Below are positions 26,540-35,653 of a DNA stretch of 64,000 nt, piece by piece. The notes beneath the pieces were generated by a model. That model saw only the letters and a list, made by a program, of their open reading frames with translations. It did no database searches and was not told the DNA's origin. Numbering within the stretch: the first letter of the stretch is position 1; each line of letters begins with the position of its first letter. Source of the stretch: Saprospiraceae bacterium (GTDB taxonomy: Bacteria > Bacteroidota > Bacteroidia > Chitinophagales > Saprospiraceae); contig JAHDHQ010000004.1 in NCBI GenBank assembly GCA_020631235.1, forward strand, positions 62,001-126,000. Direction: 5' to 3'. A program made the translations under genes and the position numbers.

Positions 26540-26760
26540 TTCGATAATTTTAATTTTCAAATTATTTTTCTCTCAAATATGAAATTCAAATGAGTTTTTT
26601 TCACGAATAAAAAGTTGGATAAATGGTCTAAAAGGGGGTTTAAATTGGTACTAGAACCCAAGTAAAATCACAAAAAACACCTCTAGAACACTTAATCGGA
26701 TAGTCTACTCCATCTCTTTAAGCAAATTGTGATTAGCTTTATGGAGATATAAAAACCATT

Positions 26761-27861
26761 ATGCTTTTTCGCAAATTATGCTATGTAGTACTCATTTTTT
26801 GTTGTATTCAAAAGACTCCTTTGTTTGCGCAATCATTAAGTCTGCTTACTCCTTTAGCTGACGACTTGCGAGAATCCTCAGGATTACTTTTTCTTGACGA
26901 AAGGCTGATTACTCATGAAGATGGAGGAACACCAGCTGCATTTTTACTTGAATTAGACACCCTTACTGGAGAAACAAATCGTTTAGTAGTTGTTAATAAT
27001 GCCGTAAATAGGGACTGGGAAGGATTGTGTCATGATGAAGAATACATTTACATCGGGGATTTTGGAAATAATTTGGGCACTCGAACTAATCTTGGGATTT
27101 ACAAAATAGCTATTGATGAATATCTCAACAATAACACGGTAGATGCTTCTTACATTAGTTTTTCTTATGAAGACCAAATTGATTTTGAATCCAGTACTAG
27201 CCATAATTTTGATGCAGAAGCATTCATAGCGTATGGAGATAGTCTGTATATTTTCACAAAAAATCGAGGCGATTATCAAACCAATATTTATCCAATTTCT
27301 AAAACTCCTGGTGATTATACGATCCGTAAAAAGGGATCATTGCCCGTTGATTGTCTGATAAGCGATGCAACTTTTAATGAAAAAACCAAGACAATTGGTT
27401 TAATTGGCTATTATTTAGTGCTACCTATATTTATAAGTATTGAAGATGTGACCAACGATCATTTTGAGTCATTTACTTTTCGGCGATACGAATTGGAAGT
27501 AATCAATGGGTATTCTCACCAAATCGAGGGCATAGCTCCAAGAAACGATCATAGCTTTTTCATCTCAGCCGAAAAAAATGCAGTTGCCTCTCAGGCGCTT
27601 TATGAGATCGATTTAAATCTGAGCAATACAAATAATTCAGTAAACAAAACGACATTGGCCTACCCAAACCCCACTAGTCACCTGCTTCATATCGCTGATC
27701 AACTAGAGTATTATAAGCTTTATAACAGCCATGGACGCTTAATTAAACAAGGTCAGGAGTCTACCTTGGATGTCCACACACTTCAGCAAGGCATTTACAA
27801 TCTTTGCATTAAGTATGCTGATAAATACCCCGTAGAATGTATGTCCATAATCAAACAGTGA
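26761..27861 (+). CDS. Secreted beta-propeller-like protein with type-A T9SS tail
   Basis: A 366-residue protein. Signal peptide MLFRKLCYVVLIFCCIQKTPLFAQ, then motifs such as LRESSGLLFLDERLITHEDGG and RDWEGLCHDEEYIYIGDFGNN, found in a group of secreted beta-propeller-like proteins of Bacteroidota. The tail (about 300-366) is a sorting domain: TLAYPNPTSHLLHIAD, LYNSHGRLIKQ, LQQGIYNLCIKY, MSIIKQ. It is likely exported by T9SS; its ligand is unknown. Its stop codon abuts the stop of the convergent LuxR-type gene with no intervening bases. Confidence 0.77.
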   Translation: MLFRKLCYVVLIFCCIQKTPLFAQSLSLLTPLADDLRESSGLLFLDERLITHEDGGTPAAFLLELDTLTGETNRLVVVNNAVNRDWEGLCHDEEYIYIGDFGNNLGTRTNLGIYKIAIDEYLNNNTVDASYISFSYEDQIDFESSTSHNFDAEAFIAYGDSLYIFTKNRGDYQTNIYPISKTPGDYTIRKKGSLPVDCLISDATFNEKTKTIGLIGYYLVLPIFISIEDVTNDHFESFTFRRYELEVINGYSHQIEGIAPRNDHSFFISAEKNAVASQALYEIDLNLSNTNNSVNKTTLAYPNPTSHLLHIADQLEYYKLYNSHGRLIKQGQESTLDVHTLQQGIYNLCIKYADKYPVECMSIIKQ

Positions 27862-28917
27862 TTATTCATAAGATTTAGCCAACTGCATGGCCTCACTTCT
27901 ATTTTTCACTCCCATCTTAGTATAGAGTTTATTAATGTGAGATTTGACTGTGCTTAACTCTATAAATAATATTGAGGCAATTTCTTTGTTTGTATTTCCG
28001 GCTTTAATCAATTCAAGAATTTTTAATTCTTGCCGAGTAAACATGGGTGCTTTTTTCGGACTAACTTGAACTGATTGATTCAGTTGGTTTTTTAGTTGCC
28101 GGTTTTGAAAAAAGAGAGCCATTAAGGCAAGCCCCAATAAAGTAGTTATCACCCATGATAAAATTGGCGCTGAACTAATATCTGAGTCGCTATAATAACG
28201 CATTTTGCGTAAATAATCTTGACTGTACGGATGATTAGATAAGGTGTTTTCTAAGCGTGTACTCATGCGCCTGTAATGGTTATATTCACTTTCGAAATAC
28301 TTATCATAATCGGTGTTATTGAGCGCGGCTAAAGCCACCAAATCGTGTCGACAAGTATCAGCAAAAACGAAAAGATCACGATTAAGCTTGTCTTCAGAAA
28401 ATTGCAAGGCTGAAGGGAATTTTATTTCATAAAATATATAACTCGGATAGACGATAGCACTTAAGGATTTCATACATAAATTGGCTGGATCTCCTTCTAT
28501 GGTGTAATCACCAAATGGAGCATATGCATCCGGTCCATGCTCAATATGCACTTCCGTCTCATTGTCTAATAATAGATGTATAAAATTATGTTCTTCACCA
28601 CCTACAAATAGGCAAGCATTAAACTCAGAATGTTCTTCTTTGATCAGATATAAACGATAATATTGTGGTTGTTCGGGCAGGTTTTTACCCTCTAAGAGAA
28701 AATACCCGTTTTCATCTATAAATCCTGCATTGATAATGCTAGCTGCACTGGCATTGTAATAATCATCCAATTTATCAATAGTCGCCAAATAGATTTGATT
28801 TTGCCAATCGCCCTTCATATTTATTGTACCCGAAACAGTATAGGCTTGTACAGACGCAAACCAACAACAGCTCATCAGTAATAAGAAACCATTTCTTAAG
28901 AAAATCGACATTGACAC
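27862..28917 (-). CDS. Membrane-anchored LuxR-type transcriptional regulator with exported sensor domain
   Basis: A 351-residue protein with a signal-like N-terminus (MSMSIFLRNGFLLLMSCCWF), a beta-rich domain of roughly 25-200 (YTVSGTINMKGDWQNQIYLAT, reminiscent of DUF4369), a transmembrane helix at about 252-271 (ILSWVITTLLGLALMALFFQ), and a C-terminal LuxR/GerE helix-turn-helix at 288-351 (FTRQELKILELIKAGNTNKE then STVKSHINKLYTKM). It appears to sense an exported signal and bind DNA through the cytoplasmic tail, a one-component system. The target is unknown; candidates are the surrounding T9SS cargo genes. It converges with the gene at 26761. Confidence 0.82.
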   Translation of the reverse strand: MSMSIFLRNGFLLLMSCCWFASVQAYTVSGTINMKGDWQNQIYLATIDKLDDYYNASAASIINAGFIDENGYFLLEGKNLPEQPQYYRLYLIKEEHSEFNACLFVGGEEHNFIHLLLDNETEVHIEHGPDAYAPFGDYTIEGDPANLCMKSLSAIVYPSYIFYEIKFPSALQFSEDKLNRDLFVFADTCRHDLVALAALNNTDYDKYFESEYNHYRRMSTRLENTLSNHPYSQDYLRKMRYYSDSDISSAPILSWVITTLLGLALMALFFQNRQLKNQLNQSVQVSPKKAPMFTRQELKILELIKAGNTNKEIASILFIELSTVKSHINKLYTKMGVKNRSEAMQLAKSYE

Positions 28918-28988
28918 AAATTAGAAAAGTCAGTAAAACTCCTCTTTTTTTTTATCGCCTTTAAGATTAAATTAACGGCGACACCCGA

Positions 28989-30989
28989 CTACTCCTGAAC
29001 TAAATTAGGCAAGGTAACCTTAAGCTTAGGGTTAGCCGCCATGGCTCTTTTAATGGTGGATATGGCGTGAGGATTTCTAGCCCATGAGCGACGTGCGATC
29101 CCATTATTTACATCCCAATGAAGCATAGACTCAATATTTTCGGCCGCTTGTTTGGAGCCATCGATGAGCATTCCGAAACCTCCATTCATCACTTCACCCC
29201 ATCCTACTCCACCTCCATTATGTAGAGAAACCCAAGTTGCACCCCGAAAACTATCACCGATTACATTATGCACTGCCATATCAGCAGTAAACCTGGAACC
29301 GTCATAAATATTGGAAGTTTCCCGATAGGGAGAGTCTGTCCCAGAAACATCGTGATGATCCCGACCTAAAACGATGGGCGCTTTAATCTTTCCAGACTGT
29401 ATAGCTTCATTAAACGCTAAGGCTATTTTTATCCGACCTTCAGCATCGGCATAAAGAATCCTTGATTTAGATCCCACCACAGGAATATTTACTTCAGCTC
29501 CTTCGATCCAGATAAGATTATCCTTTAATTGACTTTCTATTTCCTTCGGTGCCTGTTTTTGGATGTCTCTGATTACTTCGGCTGCGATCCGATCACTGGT
29601 CTTTAAATCTTCTAAATCGCCGGATGTACAAACCCATCTAAAAGGTCCAAATCCATAATCAAAACACATAGGGCCCATAATATCTTCTACATAAGAAGGA
29701 TAACTAAATAATCCCTGTTCTTTATCTTTCCAAACATCGGCACCAGCCTCTCCTGCCTCTTTTAAGAATGCATTACCATAATCCCAAAAATACATACCTT
29801 TCGCAGATAAGGTGTTTATGGCTTCTACATGCCTACGCAAGGTAGACCTAATTTCTTCCATAAATTTTGTCTTATCAGCCAACAATAACGCTTTGGCCTC
29901 TTCGAAGGTATAGCCAATAGGACAATAACCTAAATCATCTATGTTGTGTAATGAAGTTTGATCCGAACCTAAATCGATATGTATATCTTGCTTTACAAAA
30001 GCTTCCCACAATTCGACTATATTCCCATGAAATATAAGGGCACAAGCCTCCTTTTTTTCTTGTTTCTCGAGCATGGTTTTGATCAATATCGTAGGATCAG
30101 TAAAGACGTGTTCTTCTTTAATATAACCATCTGTAATCCGCTGATCGATAGCATCTCTGTCTACCTCAGCTAATACACCCACTGCACCTGTAATAATCGA
30201 GGCTAATGCTTGTGCTCCACTCATGCCGCCTAATCCAGAAGTCACAAATATTTTTCCTTCCAAATTATCCTCACCTAAACCATTTAATCGGCCTGCATTT
30301 AATAAAGTTATAGTTGTCCCATGCACAATTCCTTGCGGACCAATATACATGAATGAACCTGCCGTCATCTGGCCATATGACGTTACTCCCATGGCATTGT
30401 ATTTATTCCAGTCTTCTTTACTGGAATAATTAGGTATCATCATTCCATTGGTTACGATAACTCTAGGTGCATTTTTATTAGAAGGAAATAGACCTAATGG
30501 ATGACCAGAATATAAAACTAAGGTTTGATCATCCTCCATTTCAGACAGATATTGCATGGTAAGTAGATACTGTGCCCAGTTCTGAAATACAGCACCGTTT
30601 CCACCATATGTGATTAATTCATGAGGGTGCTTTGCCACTGTCGGATCTAAATTGTTCTGAATCATGAGCATGATACCAGCCGCCTGTTTAGTCTTAGCTG
30701 GATATTCCTCGATGCTTCTCGGAAACATTTTATAATCTGGTCTAAAGCGATGCATATAAATGCGGCCCAGATCCTTCAACTCTTGTTCAAATTCCGGCTT
30801 AAGTTCTGCGTGCCATGCACTTGGAAAATAACGCAGCGCATTATGTATGGCTAAAGTCCATTCTTGTTTCGACAGTACACCTTCTAATCGACGGACGGGC
30901 GCATGACTGACGGAAGGATCTAATGGTTTTTTGGGTGGTATTTCACTTGGTATGCCCTGTTGGATGGCTGCTTTAAACGGTGTATTCAT
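28989..30989 (-). CDS. hutU: Urocanate hydratase
   Basis: A 666-residue urocanase of full length. Characteristic segments are LITYGGNGAVFQNWAQYLL, SGHPLGLFPS, GWGEVMNGGFGM and FGPFRWVCTSGD, the last holding the conserved catalytic cysteine. It adds water to urocanate using tightly bound NAD+, the second step of histidine degradation. The other hut genes are not present in this window, so the pathway is split. The start is at ATG 30989; an acylphosphatase gene ends 12 bases upstream, and the two are probably co-transcribed. The protein is cytoplasmic. Confidence 0.96.
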   Translation of the reverse strand: MNTPFKAAIQQGIPSEIPPKKPLDPSVSHAPVRRLEGVLSKQEWTLAIHNALRYFPSAWHAELKPEFEQELKDLGRIYMHRFRPDYKMFPRSIEEYPAKTKQAAGIMLMIQNNLDPTVAKHPHELITYGGNGAVFQNWAQYLLTMQYLSEMEDDQTLVLYSGHPLGLFPSNKNAPRVIVTNGMMIPNYSSKEDWNKYNAMGVTSYGQMTAGSFMYIGPQGIVHGTTITLLNAGRLNGLGEDNLEGKIFVTSGLGGMSGAQALASIITGAVGVLAEVDRDAIDQRITDGYIKEEHVFTDPTILIKTMLEKQEKKEACALIFHGNIVELWEAFVKQDIHIDLGSDQTSLHNIDDLGYCPIGYTFEEAKALLLADKTKFMEEIRSTLRRHVEAINTLSAKGMYFWDYGNAFLKEAGEAGADVWKDKEQGLFSYPSYVEDIMGPMCFDYGFGPFRWVCTSGDLEDLKTSDRIAAEVIRDIQKQAPKEIESQLKDNLIWIEGAEVNIPVVGSKSRILYADAEGRIKIALAFNEAIQSGKIKAPIVLGRDHHDVSGTDSPYRETSNIYDGSRFTADMAVHNVIGDSFRGATWVSLHNGGGVGWGEVMNGGFGMLIDGSKQAAENIESMLHWDVNNGIARRSWARNPHAISTIKRAMAANPKLKVTLPNLVQE

Positions 30990-31001
30990 GTAATCTATTA
31001 T

Positions 31002-31271
31002 CTATCTTATTATGTCAAAGGATGATGCTACGAAGATAGGTATTTCAAGATATTCTAATTGCTCCACTTTAGAAGTTTTGGGTCCTTGATGCAGCCAACT
31101 AAGAAAGTTCATTAATGGTTCGTCTTCACCTTGCACATAAATAAGCACCGTGCCATCCGATTGATTCCGAACCGTTCCATGGAGATTTAACCCTTGTGCT
31201 TCTTGCTGGCTAAAAAACCTAAACCCGACTCCTTGAACTCTTCCACTTACTATAATTTTATATGCTTTCAT
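31002..31271 (-). CDS. Acylphosphatase
   Basis: I start at the ATG at 31271 (89 residues); a TTG at 31283 would add MNHH. The active-site pattern KIIVSGRVQGVGFRFF contains the conserved Arg and the N-terminal signature of acylphosphatases, and VRNQSDGTVLIYVQG carries the conserved asparagine that orients water. These small enzymes hydrolyse acyl phosphates such as 1,3-bisphosphoglycerate. The gene lies 12 bases before hutU and 20 bases after a terminator of the upstream gene. Confidence 0.92.
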   Translation of the reverse strand: MKAYKIIVSGRVQGVGFRFFSQQEAQGLNLHGTVRNQSDGTVLIYVQGEDEPLMNFLSWLHQGPKTSKVEQLEYLEIPIFVASSFDIIR

Positions 31272-31291
31272 ATGATGGTTCAATATTGGAC

Positions 31292-31319
31292 AAAAAAAAA
31301 GCCCAGGAAAACCTGAGCT
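31292..31319 (-). terminator. Terminator of the Cys/Lys-rich protein gene
   Basis: On the minus strand AGCTCAGG pairs with CCTGGGCT (one G-U wobble) over a four-base loop, followed by nine U (31300-31292). The wobble pairs only in minus-strand RNA, which supports this direction. It starts 26 bases after the stop of the gene at 31345-31848. Confidence 0.8.
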
Positions 31320-31344
31320 TTTATATGCTTATGCACTTAATAAA

Positions 31345-31848
31345 TTAAGCACCTTTCTTTGCAGAACATTTCTTAGCACAAGCAGCCTTTTCAGCTTTCG
31401 AACACTTTTTAGCGCAAGCAGCCTTTTCGCCTTTTGTACAACTAGTCTTTCCGTCTTTAGAAACTGGAGCTGGAACTTCATCTAATGATTTAATCATTGG
31501 CTTAGCACCTGCTTCCATAGATGCAGCCTTTACAAAAGTCTTGCTAGACTCATCAAAATTTACAGCAGAATAGCTCACTTTACCTGATGTCGAACAAACA
31601 GATTTTTCGTGGAAACTAACTTTACCTGATTGAGCACAAACTCTTTTTTCAATATTTTCATTTTGCTCAGCAGCCAACTCCGCTTCAGCTAAAGCAGAAG
31701 CTACAACTGTAGTACCGTCTAATGACTGAACAGCAGCTGATGCAGTTTTAGAACAAGCTTTCTTTCCTTTACAACATGCTTTCTTAGTCTGACCAAAAGC
31801 CATTCCTGACATAAATACTAACGTGCAAACAAATAAGATCTTTTTCAT
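31345..31848 (-). CDS. Secreted Cys/Lys-rich repeat protein, unknown function
   Basis: A 167-residue protein with a signal peptide (MKKILFVCTLVFMSGMAFGQ). The mature part has ten cysteines and many lysines. It contains a tandem motif KRVCAQSGKVSF / KSVCSTSGKVSY near the middle and another, GEKAACAKKCS / AEKAACAKKCS, at the end, plus KKACCKGKKACSK at the start. I recognise no family. Cys/Lys clusters suggest metal binding or cross-linking, but this is inference. A strong terminator follows the stop. The base composition of the repeats is not unusual for the window. Confidence 0.75.
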   Translation of the reverse strand: MKKILFVCTLVFMSGMAFGQTKKACCKGKKACSKTASAAVQSLDGTTVVASALAEAELAAEQNENIEKRVCAQSGKVSFHEKSVCSTSGKVSYSAVNFDESSKTFVKAASMEAGAKPMIKSLDEVPAPVSKDGKTSCTKGEKAACAKKCSKAEKAACAKKCSAKKGA

Positions 31849-32061
31849 GGAATTTTTAAATTAAATGGTTGATGTAAAAATAAACATTATTAAAACTTAC
31901 AATATACAACCAAATGAATAACAAATCGTCGTATTTTGTTCTATAAATGTACGCATTTTATTACTGAGATATTTTTCATTAAATATTTTTTAACAACTAT
32001 AGAACCAAATAGACTTTACTTTCGTCATAAGATTGACATCCTTACTCAATAAACTTTAAGT

Positions 32062-32502
32062 ATGAAACAATTAAACCTTGCTATTTTGCTTTCTTTACTC
32101 TGTATCGTCTCCTGTAAAACCCAAAAAGAATCACTAGAAACTTACGAAGGGATGATTCTTGAATTTGGCAATTCAGGTGGATTTACCGGAACGATCGATT
32201 GTTATAAATTAATGGAAAATGGACAACTTTTCAAAAGTACTGATGGTTCAAATTTTATGGAAATTCAGGCGCTAAAAAAGGACTTGGCAAAACAAATGTT
32301 CCAAAATTTTGAAACATTAGGCTTCAATGAAATGAGAATAAATGATCCTGGCAACATGACTTTCTATGTATCCATGGGCCAAGGAAAAAGAATGCAAACC
32401 CTGAAATGGGGAGGCACAAGTCAGGTACCTGATCCGAATCTAAAACGATTTTACACAAACCTATTTAAACTCGCAAAACAAAGTTCTAACCCTGTAAAAT
32501 AG
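32062..32502 (+). CDS. Small lipoprotein, unknown function
   Basis: A 146-residue protein with a lipoprotein signal (LAILLSLLCIVSC, lipidated C19). The mature sequence YEGMILEFGNSGGFTGTIDCYKLMENGQLFK followed by a later GQGKRMQTLKWGG resembles a small group of Bacteroidota lipoproteins with no known function. It lies 12 bases upstream of the M4 metalloprotease gene, so the two may be co-transcribed. A chaperone or inhibitor role toward the protease is possible but unsupported. Confidence 0.7.
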   Translation: MKQLNLAILLSLLCIVSCKTQKESLETYEGMILEFGNSGGFTGTIDCYKLMENGQLFKSTDGSNFMEIQALKKDLAKQMFQNFETLGFNEMRINDPGNMTFYVSMGQGKRMQTLKWGGTSQVPDPNLKRFYTNLFKLAKQSSNPVK

Positions 32503-32514
32503 AATACATAAATT

Positions 32515-35500
32515 ATGAAGTATATACTATCCATTCTAAGCGCAATACTGATTACTACACCAGGATTTAGCCAATTTAAACAGGCAAAACCTACCCATAA
32601 GAAAATCAATACTGAACATATTAAGATCAACACAGCTAATAAACTAATCAAGCCTACCAATGATCACGAAGGCTTTGATTACAAGCAATCCATCAACTTT
32701 CAGAATAGAGCTGATAGGAACTCAATGGCTGCCGATGTTTCATTTAAACGAACCAATAATGAATTTGGGATACCTCAATTAATCGAGGTACACACCCACA
32801 TTAAAAAGAGCCATTTTGAAAGAAACGATTTTTATCAATTGCTAGAATCGCAAAAAGAAACGCTGAAACAAACTGACGTAATTCATTCGTTTAGACCTAT
32901 TAATGAACGTATAGAAGATATTGGACAATTTCATGTTAAAGCGAATCAATACGCAAATGATGTAAGGGTTTATGATGGTCAAATAAGTACACATTTTTAC
33001 CCAGATGGCAAACGGCTGATCATGGGTAGAGTTATACCCAATGATATGTTTGAAGGTCTTGGCAATCAAGCTACTACAACTAAGGAACAAGCTTTTGAAA
33101 GCATACAGGGAGAATTTTCGCACTATCAAACTGTCCAATGGTTTGAAAATGATTTTAAGCAATGGTCAGCAGAATTAGTTTACTACAATCACCATGATCA
33201 TTACCATTTAGCTTGGTTTGTTGATGTTTACGAAAATTTAGCTGATAGGCACACCTATTTTGTAGATGCCTCCACGGGTGAGATATTAAATACTTATGGC
33301 ACTATTTGTAAGTTCCATCATCATGGGAATATGCCTCCGCCGGATGGACCAGCTACTGCTACTAATCAAGATTTGTTGGGTGTTAATCGTACCATAAACA
33401 CCTACGAAGTAAGCAATACTTTTTTTATGCTTGATGCTTCGAGACCTATGTTTAATGTTGGAGCTTCTGAGTTACCTGATGATCCTGTGGGAGGTATTTT
33501 AACTTTAGATGCAAAAAATACGGCTCCTCAGAACAGCAATTTCCAAGTGGAGCATGTGACTTCTTCTAATAATAATTGGTCAAATAATCCTACTGGCGTT
33601 TCGGCACATTATAATGCGGGACAGTCTTATGAGTATTTTGTCAACACGCACAATCGAAACTCAATCAACGGTGAGGGAGGTTCAGTTTACTCCTTAATCA
33701 ATGTAGCGAATGAAAATGGCAGTTCCATGGGTAATGCATTCTGGAATGGCATTGCCATGTTTTATGGGAATGGAGATAGTGCCTTTTTTCCTTTAGCGAG
33801 AGCGCTCGACGTTGCTGGACACGAAATTAGCCATGGTGTTGTACAAAACACCGCCAACCTGGAATATCAAGGAGAATCAGGAGCAATGAATGAATCCTTT
33901 GCGGACATCTTTGGAGCCATGATAGATAGAGACGACTGGAAAATAGGGGAAGATGTAGCTAAATCTAACGTATTCCCAGGTGGAGCATTACGAGACATGC
34001 AAGACCCACATAACAATGCTTCAACTAATGACTATGGCAGTGGATGGCAACCAAAACACGTAAATGAAAAATTTACCGGTTCACAAGATAATGGAGGAGT
34101 CCATATTAATAGTGGGATTCCTAATCATGCATATTACTTATTTGCTACTGAAATCACCAAGGCCAAAGCAGAAAAGGTTTTCTATCGGGCTTTAGACCTA
34201 TACCTCACAAAATCTTCCAAATTTGTAGATTTAAGAAATGCAGTGGTCCAAGCAGCAGATGACTTATATGGTAACACAGAAGTGGATGCCGCTAAAAATG
34301 CTTTTTCGGCAGTAGGTATAGGAGAAGGAGTAGGCACCAATAACCAGGAAGATGCTGGAGTAAATCCAGGGGATGATTTAATTGCCTTTTATAATTTGGC
34401 GAAAGACCAGTTAAACATAGTAGACGGCACAGTAAATACTACTTTTCTCGGGAATCCAGTAGTTAGTGGTGGACTTTTGTCTAGAGTGAGTATTACTGAT
34501 GATGGCTCGGAAATGGTGGTGATCGGCGCCGATCGTTTAATGTATTATATTTCGATCAACTGGGACTCTGGTGATGTAAATGTCAGTGTACTAAGTGATG
34601 ATCCTATATGGCGTAATGTGGTCATCTCTAAAGATGGAAAAAGAATTGCTGCCTTATTTGATGACGAAACACCAAGAATATGGGTCTATGATTTTGATTC
34701 CCAAAATCAGAGAGAATATGAGTTATACAATCCTACTTTTTCGGAAGGAGTATCTACCGGCGATGTGAATTTTGCAGATGCCATGGAGTTCGACATTACT
34801 GGTCAGTATGTTGTCTATGATGCATCCAATGAGATCCCAAGTAATACCGGAGCCTCTATTGAATATTGGGACATTGGGTTTTTACATTGCTGGAATAGAG
34901 CAAGCAATAGCTTTACTTCCAACACTAATAATAACTACATTTCGAAGCTTTTCTCAGCATTACCAGAAGGTGTAAGTGCAGGAAATCCAACCTTTGCTAA
35001 AAATTCTCCTTTTATTGTTGCTTTCGATTTGCTTGAAGGAAGCAATTATGATTTATTAGGGGCCAATTTAGAGACCGGTGATGTAGGTACTATATTCCAA
35101 AACTCAGGCTTATCTTGGCCAAATTATTCTCGAACAGATAATCAGGTCATATATAATTTATCGACACTTTTCGGCGACGATATAGGAATTACAAATCTAA
35201 ATGGTGATAAAATAACGCCAGTTAGTAACTCAGATGATTTCTTCATAATTGGAGCACAATTAGGAGTATGGTTTGCCAATGGCGACCGAAATCTATATGT
35301 ATCTACCGAAGATAAAGAAGCCGTGGTAAGCAATATTAGCTTATTCCCAAATCCTGCAACTGATGTGCTCAATATAGACATCCGTGAAGGCAGTTTCGAA
35401 TCTTTCCAAATTTATGATGTAAACGGCTCACTTTTACAAACAGGCGATTTACAAAATAATCGTATCGATATTTCTGGGATACAATCAGGCCCGTATGTAC

Positions 35501-35553
35501 TTAGATTAGCCAATGAGCTTAATTGGACCATTAAAACATTTGTCAAAGAATAA
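32515..35553 (+). CDS. Secreted M4 (thermolysin-like) metalloprotease with type-A T9SS tail
   Basis: A 1012-residue protease. Signal peptide MKYILSILSAILITTPGFSQ; a pro-region (FTP/PepSY-like) to about residue 260; then the M4 core: zinc-binding HEISH with His436 and His440, third ligand Glu460 in GAMNESFADIFG, and the second catalytic His in DNGGVHINSGIPNHA. A beta-rich region that looks like propeller repeats (about 620-930) follows. The tail is a sorting domain: ISLFPNPATDVLNIDI, IYDVNGSLL, IQSGPYVLRL, WTIKTFVKE. It probably degrades extracellular protein after T9SS export. A strong terminator follows the stop. Confidence 0.93.
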   Translation: MKYILSILSAILITTPGFSQFKQAKPTHKKINTEHIKINTANKLIKPTNDHEGFDYKQSINFQNRADRNSMAADVSFKRTNNEFGIPQLIEVHTHIKKSHFERNDFYQLLESQKETLKQTDVIHSFRPINERIEDIGQFHVKANQYANDVRVYDGQISTHFYPDGKRLIMGRVIPNDMFEGLGNQATTTKEQAFESIQGEFSHYQTVQWFENDFKQWSAELVYYNHHDHYHLAWFVDVYENLADRHTYFVDASTGEILNTYGTICKFHHHGNMPPPDGPATATNQDLLGVNRTINTYEVSNTFFMLDASRPMFNVGASELPDDPVGGILTLDAKNTAPQNSNFQVEHVTSSNNNWSNNPTGVSAHYNAGQSYEYFVNTHNRNSINGEGGSVYSLINVANENGSSMGNAFWNGIAMFYGNGDSAFFPLARALDVAGHEISHGVVQNTANLEYQGESGAMNESFADIFGAMIDRDDWKIGEDVAKSNVFPGGALRDMQDPHNNASTNDYGSGWQPKHVNEKFTGSQDNGGVHINSGIPNHAYYLFATEITKAKAEKVFYRALDLYLTKSSKFVDLRNAVVQAADDLYGNTEVDAAKNAFSAVGIGEGVGTNNQEDAGVNPGDDLIAFYNLAKDQLNIVDGTVNTTFLGNPVVSGGLLSRVSITDDGSEMVVIGADRLMYYISINWDSGDVNVSVLSDDPIWRNVVISKDGKRIAALFDDETPRIWVYDFDSQNQREYELYNPTFSEGVSTGDVNFADAMEFDITGQYVVYDASNEIPSNTGASIEYWDIGFLHCWNRASNSFTSNTNNNYISKLFSALPEGVSAGNPTFAKNSPFIVAFDLLEGSNYDLLGANLETGDVGTIFQNSGLSWPNYSRTDNQVIYNLSTLFGDDIGITNLNGDKITPVSNSDDFFIIGAQLGVWFANGDRNLYVSTEDKEAVVSNISLFPNPATDVLNIDIREGSFESFQIYDVNGSLLQTGDLQNNRIDISGIQSGPYVLRLANELNWTIKTFVKE

Positions 35554-35572
35554 TCTTTCAAAATATGCAAAG

Positions 35573-35604
35573 AAGGCAGTATCGATGGATGCTGCCTTTT
35601 TTTA
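35573..35604 (+). terminator. Terminator of the M4 protease gene
   Basis: AAGGCAGTAT (35573-35582) pairs with ATGCTGCCTT (35589-35598) with one G-T wobble and a six-base loop, followed by a run of T from 35597. It starts 19 bases after the stop codon. Confidence 0.8.
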
Positions 35605-35653
35605 TGTCCATACCCTAAAGAAATGAGTAAAATATTATGTTTAATTTGGTGTT

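Noticed and set aside
28918-28988. Terminator between the LuxR-type gene and hutU
   Set aside because: A weak TCGCC/GGCGA stem on the minus strand is followed by A rather than U, so it does not fit a terminator of hutU.
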